Shown here piece by piece: positions 26,032 to 34,114 of a stretch of DNA of 64,000 nt. A program made the position numbers and the translations under genes. The stretch comes from an uncultured Porphyromonadaceae bacterium (GTDB lineage: Bacteria > Bacteroidota > Bacteroidia > Bacteroidales > Muribaculaceae): the NCBI GenBank assembly GCA_945873625.1, contig CAMCDS010000009.1, positions 1-64,000 on the forward strand. The letters are read 5' to 3'. Numbering within the stretch: position 1 is the first letter of the stretch; each line of letters starts with the position of its first letter. The notes below the pieces were generated by a model. That model was not told where the DNA came from, searched no databases, and saw only the letters and a list, made by a program, of their open reading frames with translations.

Positions 26032-26110
26032 TTCCCCCGCTCCGCCGACTTTCGATTCGGTCGACGGGAAGAAAGCACTGACCTCGACCCTCAGGAATGT
26101 CTGTTTCCCG
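26032..26110 (+). pseudogene. Relic fragment of dnaX
   Basis: Read on the plus strand this encodes PPTFDSVDGKKALTSTLRNV then a stop soon after. It aligns without gaps to residues 17-36 of the intact DnaX encoded at 27569. Over the 72 best-aligned bases I count 53 identities, with many differences at third codon positions, as expected of a once-coding copy. The rest of dnaX is absent. It lies between the dipeptidase promoter and two small lipoprotein genes. Confidence 0.65.
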
Positions 26111-26163
26111 AGGCGTCGTTCATGACGGCGTTCGTTAATGGTTTAGAGCGCGTCCTTAAGGTC

Positions 26164-26682
26164 TTATTCGGTAATCTCGAATATCTTTGAGAAATCTTTG
26201 TCAAGGTCTACCTCAATTGTGGTCAGCATACGGCCTTTCATAAACTGCGTCCCCACAGGCAGATGATTGTTGTAACCAAGATTATAGATCTCGATTGACC
26301 GTTTCCCATGGCCTTTCACATACAAAGTCCATGTCATACTTGTCCTCGGTACGCAGTCAGGCAATGCGTGCAATACAGGAACTGAGTAACCGATTGAAAT
26401 CACGTCATTTTCCTCAATGGCAAATCCTCTCAGATGTCCTAAATCATACTCGTCCGCATAGTCCAGTCTGACCGACATAAAGCCGTTATCGGCTGAATAA
26501 TCGACAGCAACCCATTTTCTCAGGAAGTCATAATCCGGTTCTTTCGGGCTGAAATACTCATATTCAAAGGAGTCGAGAGCAGCACCGGTTTCGTTGCCCG
26601 GGTCATCCTTCGAGCATGCCACCGCCAATGCCGCCACAATGCATATTGCGGATGCAACCAGTTTCTTTTGCAGTTCTTTCAT
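26164..26682 (-). CDS. Small lipoprotein of unknown function
   Basis: The 172-residue product has a lipoprotein signal (MKELQKKLVASAICIVAALAVAC, Cys23 then SKDD). The mature part is acidic with alternating beta-type segments (FMSVRLDYADEY, TWTLYVKGHGKRSIEIYN). No family is recognised. The gene lies 65 bases after the gene at 26748 on the same strand and is AT-richer than its surroundings; the two were probably acquired together. The aspartates after the Cys fit export to the outer membrane, possibly the surface (inference). Confidence 0.7.
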   Translation of the reverse strand: MKELQKKLVASAICIVAALAVACSKDDPGNETGAALDSFEYEYFSPKEPDYDFLRKWVAVDYSADNGFMSVRLDYADEYDLGHLRGFAIEENDVISIGYSVPVLHALPDCVPRTSMTWTLYVKGHGKRSIEIYNLGYNNHLPVGTQFMKGRMLTTIEVDLDKDFSKIFEITE

Positions 26683-26747
26683 AAAGCGTTATAAAAGATG
26701 AGTGAGTAATCTGAGATTGTCTATTTAGAGTCTCCTCAATGTCTGCA

Positions 26748-27290
26748 TCAATATAATATAGGGGGTGTGATTTCTATTACAGTCGGTTTCTCTTCCTTAA
26801 TCACAACTTCCCGGTTAAATACGGTGGTTGTCGAGAAATCGTAGTCAACCTCCTCTTCATAAGGATTTATGTAAGGCGTCAATTTTTTAATACACACATT
26901 GTATGCACCCTCCTTGAAGTTGTCAATCTTTGCGCTGACGTCTGCACGGCAATAGCAATCCGCAGCGTATGCTGTCTGGACGAGTGTGAACGTCAGGTCA
27001 CTGCCTTCACATTCTATCTTCACTTCGATGTCCCTGAAGCCGCAATTGAGCATTATGTCGTTAATGTCAAATGCCAGCATATTGCCCGACAATGCGAACG
27101 TCAGCACAGTCTTATCTGCCTCTTCATCAGAACGTGTGGCTGAGCTTGCCGGCCATTCACCCCTGCAACCTGAATGAACCACATCGACTATTTCCGGAAT
27201 TTTCGATTCCAACTCATGGGTCGAGTTGCAAGAACACGCTCCCAACGCAATCAATATTGTTGCGATTATGATTTTAATGGTTGTCTTCAT
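26748..27290 (-). CDS. Small lipoprotein of unknown function
   Basis: The 180-residue product starts with a lipoprotein-type signal (MKTTIKIIIATILIALGACSC; Cys19 or Cys21 could be the lipidated residue). The mature part has four or five further cysteines (HSGCRGEW, MLNCGF, CEGS, DCYCRAD), which could form disulfides in the periplasm. Its beta-strand pattern with ATRSDEEADKTVLTFAL suggests a small immunoglobulin- or fimbrillin-like fold, but no family can be named. It leads a two-gene unit with the lipoprotein at 26164 and has its own promoter. Confidence 0.7.
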   Translation of the reverse strand: MKTTIKIIIATILIALGACSCNSTHELESKIPEIVDVVHSGCRGEWPASSATRSDEEADKTVLTFALSGNMLAFDINDIMLNCGFRDIEVKIECEGSDLTFTLVQTAYAADCYCRADVSAKIDNFKEGAYNVCIKKLTPYINPYEEEVDYDFSTTTVFNREVVIKEEKPTVIEITPPILY

Positions 27291-27364
27291 CTCATTAGTT
27301 TTTCAGTCGTAACTTCTACAGGTTAACGTTGTACGCGTTTTGAGGCGTGGGCTGTTATATGGCG

Positions 27365-27395
27365 CAAAGATAAGTCAATTAGTCGAATTATCCAA
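27365..27395 (-). promoter_or_regulatory. Promoter of the lipoprotein pair
   Basis: The minus strand reads TTG (27395-27393), 20 bases, TATCTTTG (27372-27365), about 75 bases before the ATG at 27290. Confidence 0.65.
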
Positions 27396-27487
27396 ATATT
27401 ATGTACAAAAACAGATAACTTTTAAATAAATCATCTCAAATCACAGGTTTTTTCATACCAGTTTGCTAACAATGCCTTTCTCGTGAT

Positions 27488-27518
27488 TTGCGAAAGCGGC
27501 GTTTTTTGCTTAACTTTG
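27488..27518 (+). promoter_or_regulatory. Promoter of dnaX
   Basis: TTG (27488-27490), 20 bases, TAACTTTG (27511-27518). The start codon at 27569 follows about 45 bases after the expected start of transcription. Confidence 0.7.
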
Positions 27519-27568
27519 CAATTTGCTACGACATTTCGGGCCTGACGCCCGACAAGTATATCAAATTA

Positions 27569-29392
27569 ATGGACGACAACAAGCCATATATCGTCTCGGC
27601 GCGGAAGTACCGGCCGGCGACTTTCGCCTCCGTGGTCGGACAGAAGGCCCTGACATCGACCCTCAAGAATGCCTGCTCCTCGGGCCGCGTGGCTCAGGCT
27701 TACCTCTTCTGCGGTCCGCGCGGAGTCGGCAAGACTTCGTGTGCCCGCATCTTTGCAAAGACCCTCAACTGCCTCAATCTCACCCCCGACGGCGAGGCGT
27801 GTGGCGAGTGCGAGGCCTGCCGCGCCGCCGACCGTGGCAACTCGTTCAATCTGCTTGAACTCGACGCGGCGTCAAACAACTCGGTGAACGACATCCGCGA
27901 CATCACCGACCAGGTGAACGTGCCGCCGCAGAAAGGACGCTACCGCGTGTTTATCATCGACGAGGTCCACATGCTCTCGTCGGCGGCTTTCAACGCATTC
28001 CTCAAAACTCTTGAGGAGCCGCCCAAGCACGTGGTCTTCATCCTCGCGACTACCGAAAAGCACAAGATTCTGCCTACTATCCTCAGCCGTTGCCAGGTGT
28101 ACGACTTCAAGCGTATCACTGTCGACGACATGGTGGAGCATCTCCGCTCCGTGGCCGCCGCCGAGGGTATCGAGGCCGAAGACGAGGCGCTCGACGTGAT
28201 AGCCCAGAAGGCCGACGGCGCCATGCGCGATGCCCTCTCCATTTTCGACCAGGTGGCGGCCTCGTGCATGGGCCACATCACCTACGCCGGTGCCATCGCC
28301 AACCTCAATGTGCTCGACTACGACTATTATTTCCGCCTTGCCGACGCTTTCGAGGCAGGCGACGTGGGGAGCGCGCTGCTCATCTACAACGAGGTGCGCG
28401 ACAAGGGGTTCGACTCCCTCTTCTTCGTCGGAGGCCTGGCCCGCCACCTGCGCGACCTCATGGTGGCCGCCGACCAGCGCACCGTGCAGCTCCTCGAGGC
28501 GAGCAAGAGCGTGGCCGAACGCTATTGCCGGCAGGCCGCACTGTTCAGCCCGGCGTGGTACTACCATGCCCTCAACATCCTCAACGAATGCGACGTGAAC
28601 TATCGCACCACGGCCAGCAAGCAGCTCGTCGTGGAGCTGGCTCTCGTGAAGATATGCGCTCTGCGCAACGCCGCCATGCGCGAGCCGATGGCTCCTCCGC
28701 CCCCGTCGGCCGCGCCGGCGCCCAAGCCCGAATCGCGTCCCGCCGCGCCTCAGCAGTCGCAGCCGGCACGTCCTCAGCCCGCGCCGCAGTCTTCTCCGCA
28801 GCCGCGTCCTTCGGCTCCGCAGCCGCAGGCTCATCAGCAGGCAGCTCCGCGCACGGCTCCGCGCGCCGTGGCTCCGCGTGCGGCGGCACGCCCCGCGACA
28901 GCTGCTCCCCGCGCGTCGGCAGGTGGACCCGTGGCTCCGGCTCTCGGTGTGCGCCTCCACGACGACGCTCCCGAGGGGGAGGGCGATGCCCCCGGCCCTG
29001 CCCGGCAGGATAAGCCGGCCGCCGCTGCCGAACGTCCCATCACCCGGGACTCGCTCATGGAGGCCTGGACGCAGTTTACCGTCAGCCATCCCGAACACAA
29101 GATTGTGGTCAACACGATGACATCCGCCGTGCCCGAATGTGTGGAAGGGGGAGTCTACGCCATCCATGTGGCCAACGAGGGGCAGCGGCGCCAGTTTGAC
29201 GCCGTGATGCCGCAGCTCGTCGGCTTCATGCGCGAGCGCCTGCACAACAGCTCGTTCGTGCTGAAGGTGAATCTGATGGAGGCCGACAGCTCACACAGGC
29301 AGCTCACGCCCCGTGAGTTTCTGACAAAGGCTGTAACCGAAAACGCTCCGCTCAGCCATCTGATGGATGTGCTCGACGCCGAGCTTTGCTGA
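27569..29392 (+). CDS. dnaX: DNA polymerase III subunit gamma/tau
   Basis: Clamp-loader ATPase of the replicative polymerase. The N-terminal AAA+ module is complete: Walker A GPRGVGKTS (residues 49-57), a four-Cys zinc site (CLNL ... CGECEAC), Walker B FIIDEVHMLSS, and the sensor region LATTEKHKILPTILSRC with the arginine finger. Domain III follows. A Pro/Ala/Gln-rich linker (about residues 395-495) leads to a small C-terminal domain, as in tau forms of Bacteroidota. The ATG at 27569 (MDDNKPYIVSARKYRP) is chosen because the frame upstream runs through the promoter. I saw no clear slippage site for a separate gamma form. Confidence 0.96.
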   Translation: MDDNKPYIVSARKYRPATFASVVGQKALTSTLKNACSSGRVAQAYLFCGPRGVGKTSCARIFAKTLNCLNLTPDGEACGECEACRAADRGNSFNLLELDAASNNSVNDIRDITDQVNVPPQKGRYRVFIIDEVHMLSSAAFNAFLKTLEEPPKHVVFILATTEKHKILPTILSRCQVYDFKRITVDDMVEHLRSVAAAEGIEAEDEALDVIAQKADGAMRDALSIFDQVAASCMGHITYAGAIANLNVLDYDYYFRLADAFEAGDVGSALLIYNEVRDKGFDSLFFVGGLARHLRDLMVAADQRTVQLLEASKSVAERYCRQAALFSPAWYYHALNILNECDVNYRTTASKQLVVELALVKICALRNAAMREPMAPPPPSAAPAPKPESRPAAPQQSQPARPQPAPQSSPQPRPSAPQPQAHQQAAPRTAPRAVAPRAAARPATAAPRASAGGPVAPALGVRLHDDAPEGEGDAPGPARQDKPAAAAERPITRDSLMEAWTQFTVSHPEHKIVVNTMTSAVPECVEGGVYAIHVANEGQRRQFDAVMPQLVGFMRERLHNSSFVLKVNLMEADSSHRQLTPREFLTKAVTENAPLSHLMDVLDAELC

Positions 29393-29426
29393 CTTTCGCG
29401 AGTTATTTAACGTATAGACAGTTGTT

Positions 29427-30398
29427 GTGAATTTCCGCACCGAATACCGTCCCGCGATCAGTAGCCTGGAGCTTGACCCGCAACGCCCCGCGCTGCTCCT
29501 CGGCTCATGCTTTGCCGACAATGTCGGGCGAAGGATGCGCCGCAGCCTGTGGGATGCCACGGTCAATCCCTGCGGCACGCTCTTCAATCCCCTTTCGATG
29601 GCTGCGGCCGTAGGTTTCGCCCTCGGCGACGCAGTGCCCTCGGCTCCCTGGCCCGACGCCGACGGGATATGGAGGAGCTGGGACTTCCCGACGCAGTTTG
29701 CCGACACTTCAGTCGAGGGTTGTCGCGAGAAGTGTCTCCGGGCGGTCGATGCCCTGCGCGAAGCCCTCACGCGCTCCCGGCTCCTCGTGGCCACTTTCGG
29801 CACCTCTATAATCTACACTCTCGCCTCGCAGCCGGGCCGCGTCGTGGCCAACTGCCATAAGCAGCCGGCCCGCCTTTTCGAAACCCGCAGGGTGCCGGCC
29901 GCGGAGACAGCCCGGATATGGATAAGCCTGATAGAGCGGATAAGGGAGGTGAATCCCGACCTCGACGTGGTGATTACCGTCAGCCCCGTGCGCCACGTGA
30001 AGGACGGATTCGCACGCAACGCCCGTTCAAAAGCCGAGCTTCTCCTCGCCGCCGAAATGATAGAGGGGGCCACTGAACGCTGCGCCTACTTCCCGGCGTT
30101 CGAGATTATGACCGACGACCTCCGCGACTATCGCTTCTACGCCGCCGACATGGTGCACCCCTCGGCCGAGGCGGAGGAATACATTTTCGAGAAATTCTGC
30201 GAGACATTCATCCCGGAGGCAGGGCGCCGTCTGCTCCGCGAGGGCGTTGCGCTTGCCCGCCTCTGCGCCCACCGGCCGCTTCTCGCCGGTTCGGCTCCGG
30301 CCGTGGCCCATGCGCGCCTCGCGGCCGAAGCCGTGGCCCGCTGGCGGACTGAACACCCAGGGATGATCACACCCGAAACAACGGATATATATGACTGA
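29427..30398 (+). CDS. GSCFA-domain protein
   Basis: Named after the signature seen here as LLLGSCFADNVGRRM (about residues 25-39). Other family marks are NPCGTLFNPLS, VVITVSPVRHVKDGF and the late DMVHPSAEAEEYI. The GSCFA family resembles SGNH hydrolases, with the Ser of GSCF and the Asp-x-x-His near the end as plausible catalytic residues, so an esterase or acyl-transfer role is possible; the true substrate is unknown. The start codon is GTG at 29427. It follows dnaX by 34 bases and overlaps the DAHP synthase gene by 8 bases, indicating one operon. Confidence 0.88.
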   Translation: MNFRTEYRPAISSLELDPQRPALLLGSCFADNVGRRMRRSLWDATVNPCGTLFNPLSMAAAVGFALGDAVPSAPWPDADGIWRSWDFPTQFADTSVEGCREKCLRAVDALREALTRSRLLVATFGTSIIYTLASQPGRVVANCHKQPARLFETRRVPAAETARIWISLIERIREVNPDLDVVITVSPVRHVKDGFARNARSKAELLLAAEMIEGATERCAYFPAFEIMTDDLRDYRFYAADMVHPSAEAEEYIFEKFCETFIPEAGRRLLREGVALARLCAHRPLLAGSAPAVAHARLAAEAVARWRTEHPGMITPETTDIYD

Positions 30399-31476
30399 CA
30401 GCCAACTCTCAGAGATGCTCCGCAATCCCTTCCCTGACGCCGATTCCGGAAGGGGAGTGGTGATAGCCGGCCCGTGCAGTGCCGAGACCGAGGAGCAGGT
30501 GATGTCGACCGCGCGCCAGCTCGCCGACGCCGGAGTAGGCATCTTCCGCGCCGGAATATGGAAACCGCGCACCAAGCCCGGCAACTTCGAGGGGGTCGGA
30601 GCGCGCGGACTCGCGTGGCTCCGCAAGGTGAAGGCCGCCACAGGGATGAAGACCGCCACCGAGGTGGCCACTCGCGCCCACGTGGCCGCCGCCCTCCGCG
30701 CCGGAGTCGACTATCTGTGGATCGGGGCGCGCACCACAGGCAACCCGTTCGCCGTCGACGAGATAGCCGCCGCCCTGAAATCCGCACCGGATACCCCCGT
30801 GCTCGTCAAGAACCCCGTGGGACCCGACCTCGAGGCATGGATCGGCGCCCTGCAGCGCCTCGCAGCCGCCGGTATCACGCGCCTCGCGGCCGTGCACCGG
30901 GGCTTCAGCCGTTTCGGCCCCTCACCCTATCGCAACGAGCCGGAATGGCGCATCCCCATCGAGCTTCACCGCCGCCTCCCCGGCCTCCCCATTCTGGTCG
31001 ACCCCTCCCACATCGGCGGCTCGCGGGAGCTTGTGGCTCCTCTCGCGCAGGAAGCCCTCGACCTCCATTTCAGCGGACTGATGATAGAGAGCCACTGCAA
31101 TCCGGCTTGCGCCTGGAGCGACGCCGGCCAGCAGCTTCTCCCCGCCGACCTCGCCAGTCTGCTCTCCTCGCTCGTGCCCCGGCGCGGCGACGCCCCGTCG
31201 GAGAAGCTCGACATGCTGCGCGCCGGCATCGACGCCATCGACACGCAGCTTCTCGCCCTGCTCCGCCGGCGCATGGACGCCTCGCTCGAAATCGGCGACT
31301 ACAAGCGGCTACACGCCATGCCCGTAGTGCAGGAGAAACGCTACAAGGCCCTGATGGAGGAACGCGTGGCCCAGGGAGAGGCGCAGGGTCTCTCGGCCGG
31401 CTTCCTCAGGGAGCTTTTCCAGACCATCCATGCCGAATCGGTGAGGGTGCAGACGCAGTCCGAACCGAAGGCGTGA
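30391..31476 (+). CDS. Bifunctional DAHP synthase / chorismate mutase
   Basis: The N-terminal ~260 residues are a type I-beta (AroG/KDPG-related) 3-deoxy-7-phosphoheptulonate synthase: VVIAGPCSAE, GIFRAGIWKPRTKPGNFEG, VLVKNPV, RNEPEWRIP and PILVDPSHIGG. A type II (AroQ) chorismate mutase of about 90 residues follows (MLRAGIDAIDTQLLALLRRR, EIGDYK, VQEKRY). The protein thus joins the first step of the shikimate pathway with the branch to prephenate, an arrangement known in Bacteroidota. It overlaps the GSCFA gene, so the two are translationally linked. Confidence 0.94.
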   Translation: MTDSQLSEMLRNPFPDADSGRGVVIAGPCSAETEEQVMSTARQLADAGVGIFRAGIWKPRTKPGNFEGVGARGLAWLRKVKAATGMKTATEVATRAHVAAALRAGVDYLWIGARTTGNPFAVDEIAAALKSAPDTPVLVKNPVGPDLEAWIGALQRLAAAGITRLAAVHRGFSRFGPSPYRNEPEWRIPIELHRRLPGLPILVDPSHIGGSRELVAPLAQEALDLHFSGLMIESHCNPACAWSDAGQQLLPADLASLLSSLVPRRGDAPSEKLDMLRAGIDAIDTQLLALLRRRMDASLEIGDYKRLHAMPVVQEKRYKALMEERVAQGEAQGLSAGFLRELFQTIHAESVRVQTQSEPKA

Positions 31477-31654
31477 TTTTAAGGAACGGGGTCTGTATAA
31501 GCCTCGATTTTACTTATTTTTATATAAAATTTATTAAAATATTTGGAAAAGTTCCGAATATTTCGCAATGTTGCACCCTAACGCGCTATTGGCGATGAAT
31601 GGCCCGCTTATTCATCATCTTTATCGGAGATTCACTGACTATTAATACTTTTAT

Positions 31655-32347
31655 AAAAAAAACTACAAACTGCTTTCCGCAGCCCTGGCACTCGGTTGCC
31701 TCGGCGCTTCGGCCCAGAGCGTAACGGTGGTGCTTGAAGGCAAATCGGAAGCCGGTCTCGACGTGAAGGTTACCTTCAAGGGCAAACCCGCCCTCTTCAA
31801 CTTCTGCGACAACGACAAGTCGGAAGTGAAGCGCCCCTGGTCGACCCTCACCGAAAACTATAAGCTCAACTTCACGGCCAACACCGCCGGCATCTACTTC
31901 AGGGATGATCCCTCCATCGTGGAGAACCTCAACACCTACACCCTCTGGATCACCGACCTCGACATGGACAAAGGCGACTACTTCCAGTTCCAGTTCATGA
32001 CCTCGGCCGACAATATCGCCGACGGCACCTATACCGTGGCCACCACGTTTGCCGACAATACCATCCTTCCCGGATGGCTCGGCTACGGCGGCGACATCTG
32101 CGGCTCGTGGTTTGCCGACATGAACACCGCCCAGGAGGGCGTAGCTACCGTAGTGGCTCCCGTAACCGAAGGTACGTTCACCGTCTCCACCGAAGGCGAT
32201 CTCCGCAAGATTGTCTTCAACCTCAAGGACGACAACGGCAAGACCATCACCGGCGAGTTCAAGGGTCTGCTTGTGGACGGCGACGAAATGCAGGCACCCC
32301 AAAAATCCAAGATTGCCAAGAAACCCCGCCTTTCCGTAAAGAAATAA
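31655..32347 (+). CDS. Secreted protein of unknown function, start codon apparently lost
   Basis: The frame encodes a clear signal peptide (KKNYKLLSAALALGCLGASA, cleavage before QSV) and a mature beta-rich domain of about 205 residues that I do not recognise. No ATG, GTG or TTG lies between the in-frame stop at 31643 and the signal peptide. The bases before the lysines read TTTTAT then eight A; adding one G after AT would give ATG AAA AAA AAC TAC exactly. The first usable start codon, GTG at 31727, would remove the signal. Either a one-base deletion or a sequencing error has removed the start. A strong terminator follows at 32367. Confidence 0.65.
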   Translation, partial: KKNYKLLSAALALGCLGASAQSVTVVLEGKSEAGLDVKVTFKGKPALFNFCDNDKSEVKRPWSTLTENYKLNFTANTAGIYFRDDPSIVENLNTYTLWITDLDMDKGDYFQFQFMTSADNIADGTYTVATTFADNTILPGWLGYGGDICGSWFADMNTAQEGVATVVAPVTEGTFTVSTEGDLRKIVFNLKDDNGKTITGEFKGLLVDGDEMQAPQKSKIAKKPRLSVKK

Positions 32348-32366
32348 ACCACCGGTTTACCGACAA

Positions 32367-32410
32367 TAAAAATCCCCGGGCTTCGCTCACGAAGCCCGGG
32401 GATTTTTATT
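32367..32410. terminator. Bidirectional intrinsic terminator
   Basis: AATCCCCGGGCTTCG pairs with CGAAGCCCGGGGATT over a 4-base loop, with A-rich and T-rich flanks on both sides. It lies between two converging genes (stops at 32347 plus and 32487 minus) and can serve both. Confidence 0.9.
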
Positions 32411-32486
32411 GGATGCGGTTGTCGCAGGGTCAGCGCACTTCTGGTGATTCTTACTGATTGTGTTGCGGACCGGGATGAGATAAATA

Positions 32487-33272
32487 TCAGGCGCGGTAGC
32501 GGATGGAGCGGCGCTCGGTGCGTCTGACTGTGTGGTTTCTCTTTTGCCCTTCGTCGGTGGCTTCGATGGTGTCGGTGGCTATGCGCTCCGTCCAGTTGCC
32601 GTGGCTGTCGCGTGCGGTGTATTCGTAGGTCGAGGTGGCGGTCGATTCGTAGCCCGGTTCCGACGAGGTGGTAACGCTCTTCACAAGCTCGCCGTCGGGG
32701 CCGTAATGGTTCACGGTGTAGCTCTGCGCCTCCCATCCGCTAATCTCCTGCGAATGGATGCGTCCCTGCTCGTCCCAGACGTATGTCTCCCGATAGTCGG
32801 TGTCGCTGTCGGTCATCTGCGGATGGGTGCGGGAGTAGGCCGTGATGCGTCCCTGGTCGTCGCGTTCTATTCTGAGTATGTAGTCGGCTTCGCCCGTGGC
32901 CTTGGCCGGGAGGTTCTCACCCTTGGCGTTGTAGGCGAACTCTGCTCCCTCGGCAAGGATGCGTTTCCCGTCGAGCGTGTAGTATGAATAATATGCGCTG
33001 ATGCGGCCCTCGGGGTTGAACCGAATGCTGTCGGAGTTGACGTTTGCCGGGTCTTCGTCGGAGGTGTAGACCGTCGCGACGCTTTCCACGTTCCCCTTGA
33101 GGTCTTTCCATACGAGGTCGGGGGTGGAAAACGTTTCGGCTTCGGGCACGGCTTCGGCTATCGAGTCGGAGTCGGCCTGTGCGGCGTCCTGTCTCCCCTG
33201 TCCGCATCCCGATGCGAGGATGAGGATAATGGCAGCGTGGGAGAGGACTTTGAATCGGGTGGTGTGTCGCAT
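32487..33272 (-). CDS. Lipoprotein with YD/RHS-like repeats
   Basis: The 261-residue product has a lipoprotein signal ending LILASGC (Cys23), then an acidic linker. The rest is built from short strands with a repeated aromatic/Gly pattern: FNPEGRISAYYSYY, DDQGRITAYSR, WDEQGRIHSQE, YGPDGELVKS and DSHGNWTERI. This resembles the YD repeats of RHS-type proteins and the many small Bacteroidales lipoproteins that carry a few such units. Location is probably the outer membrane. Function is unknown. Confidence 0.75.
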   Translation of the reverse strand: MRHTTRFKVLSHAAIILILASGCGQGRQDAAQADSDSIAEAVPEAETFSTPDLVWKDLKGNVESVATVYTSDEDPANVNSDSIRFNPEGRISAYYSYYTLDGKRILAEGAEFAYNAKGENLPAKATGEADYILRIERDDQGRITAYSRTHPQMTDSDTDYRETYVWDEQGRIHSQEISGWEAQSYTVNHYGPDGELVKSVTTSSEPGYESTATSTYEYTARDSHGNWTERIATDTIEATDEGQKRNHTVRRTERRSIRYRA

Positions 33273-33294
33273 GATGCAGAATTTTAGTGGTGTG

Positions 33295-33302
33295 CAAATG
33301 TA
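33295..33302 (-). promoter_or_regulatory. -7 promoter element of the YD-repeat lipoprotein gene
   Basis: The minus strand reads TACATTTG 22 bases before the ATG at 33272. No clear TTG at -33. Confidence 0.5.
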
Positions 33303-33430
33303 AGAATAAAGAGCGATGAAAACCGGTTGCGCTGAGTTAAAAATATTTAAATAATGCGAATTTAGGTTAATTTTACTTCAAATCCGGGCAGTGGGGGATG
33401 TTCATTAGTGCGCGGCCGCGAAATATTATG

Positions 33431-33438
33431 TATCTTTG
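33431..33438 (+). promoter_or_regulatory. -7 promoter element of the rimP-nusA-infB operon
   Basis: TATCTTTG, about 57 bases before the rimP ATG. The -33 region has no clear TTG. Transcription would begin near 33444, just before the leader hairpin. Confidence 0.6.
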
Positions 33439-33450
33439 CAAAAGAATTCC

Positions 33451-33480
33451 GGAGGGGACGCAAGTCTCCTCCCTCTTTTT
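33451..33480 (+). terminator. Leader hairpin with U-tract before rimP, candidate attenuator
   Basis: GGAGGGGAC pairs with GTCTCCTCC (one G-U pair) over a GCAA tetraloop and is followed by CTCTTTTT. It lies between the promoter and the rimP start, so it would end transcription early unless prevented. The operon encodes NusA, itself a termination factor, so autogenous control is plausible. Confidence 0.6.
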
Positions 33481-33494
33481 GCATAGAATATCAG

Positions 33495-33959
33495 ATGATA
33501 GACCGCGAAACGCTGGGCTCGTTCATCACGGGCTGGCTCGAAGAGCGGGGTTGCTTTCTTACTGATTTGAAAGTAACTCCCGACAATCATATAACAGTGG
33601 AAATCGACAGTCTCGATCCCGTCGACATCGACCTCTGCGTGGCTCTTACGCGCGCCTTGGAGGGGGAGTTTGACCGTGATAAGGAAGACTATGAGCTGGA
33701 GGTAGGCTCGGCGGGGCTGACGTCGCCGCTGAAGGTGCCGATGCAGTATCAGAAGTATCTGGGTCAGGACATGGAGGTGCTGACGGCCGACGGGCGCAAG
33801 CTCTACGGCGTGCTGCTGGCAGCCGATGCCGACGGCTTCACGCTGCGCACCGAGCGGAAGGTGAAGCCCGAAGGGGCGAAGCGTCCGGTGGTGGAGCAGG
33901 TCGACGAGCGGTTCGGATATTCCGATGTGAAATATTGCAGGTATGATCTGAAGTTCTGA
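33495..33959 (+). CDS. rimP: Ribosome maturation factor RimP
   Basis: RimP helps assemble the 30S ribosomal subunit. The 154 residues from the ATG at 33495 (MIDRETLGSFITGWL) show the two-domain RimP pattern: DSLDPVDIDLCVALTRALE and the signature YELEVGSAGLTSPLK, where most members have EVSSPGLDRPL, then a C-terminal SH3-like part (LTADGRKLYGVLLAADADGFTLR). The frame is open 29 codons upstream, but those cross the promoter and leader hairpin. It is the first gene of the conserved rimP-nusA-infB operon. Confidence 0.9.
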   Translation: MIDRETLGSFITGWLEERGCFLTDLKVTPDNHITVEIDSLDPVDIDLCVALTRALEGEFDRDKEDYELEVGSAGLTSPLKVPMQYQKYLGQDMEVLTADGRKLYGVLLAADADGFTLRTERKVKPEGAKRPVVEQVDERFGYSDVKYCRYDLKF

Positions 33960-34114
33960 GGCCCGGCCCGGTGCCGCCCGGACGAACCGACAGGTAAATA
34001 TTCAACTTAAAAGGAGTAAGTGGCTTTTGAACTGCTGTTCAATCTGAACACTTGCTCAAAACCCAAACAGAAACCAGGTCCGCCTCCCCAGGGACGGCGG
34101 CTTACATATAAGAT

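Noticed and set aside
27569..29392. Programmed frameshift in dnaX to make gamma
   Set aside because: No A-run slippery sequence with a following stop and hairpin was found at the end of the ATPase part.
31599..31730. A -1 slip at A AAA AAA linking an upstream ATG (31599) to the signal-peptide frame
   Set aside because: It would add an unlikely N-terminus (MARLFIIFIGDSLTIN) before a normal signal peptide and no stimulatory structure is seen; loss of one G from ATG is simpler.
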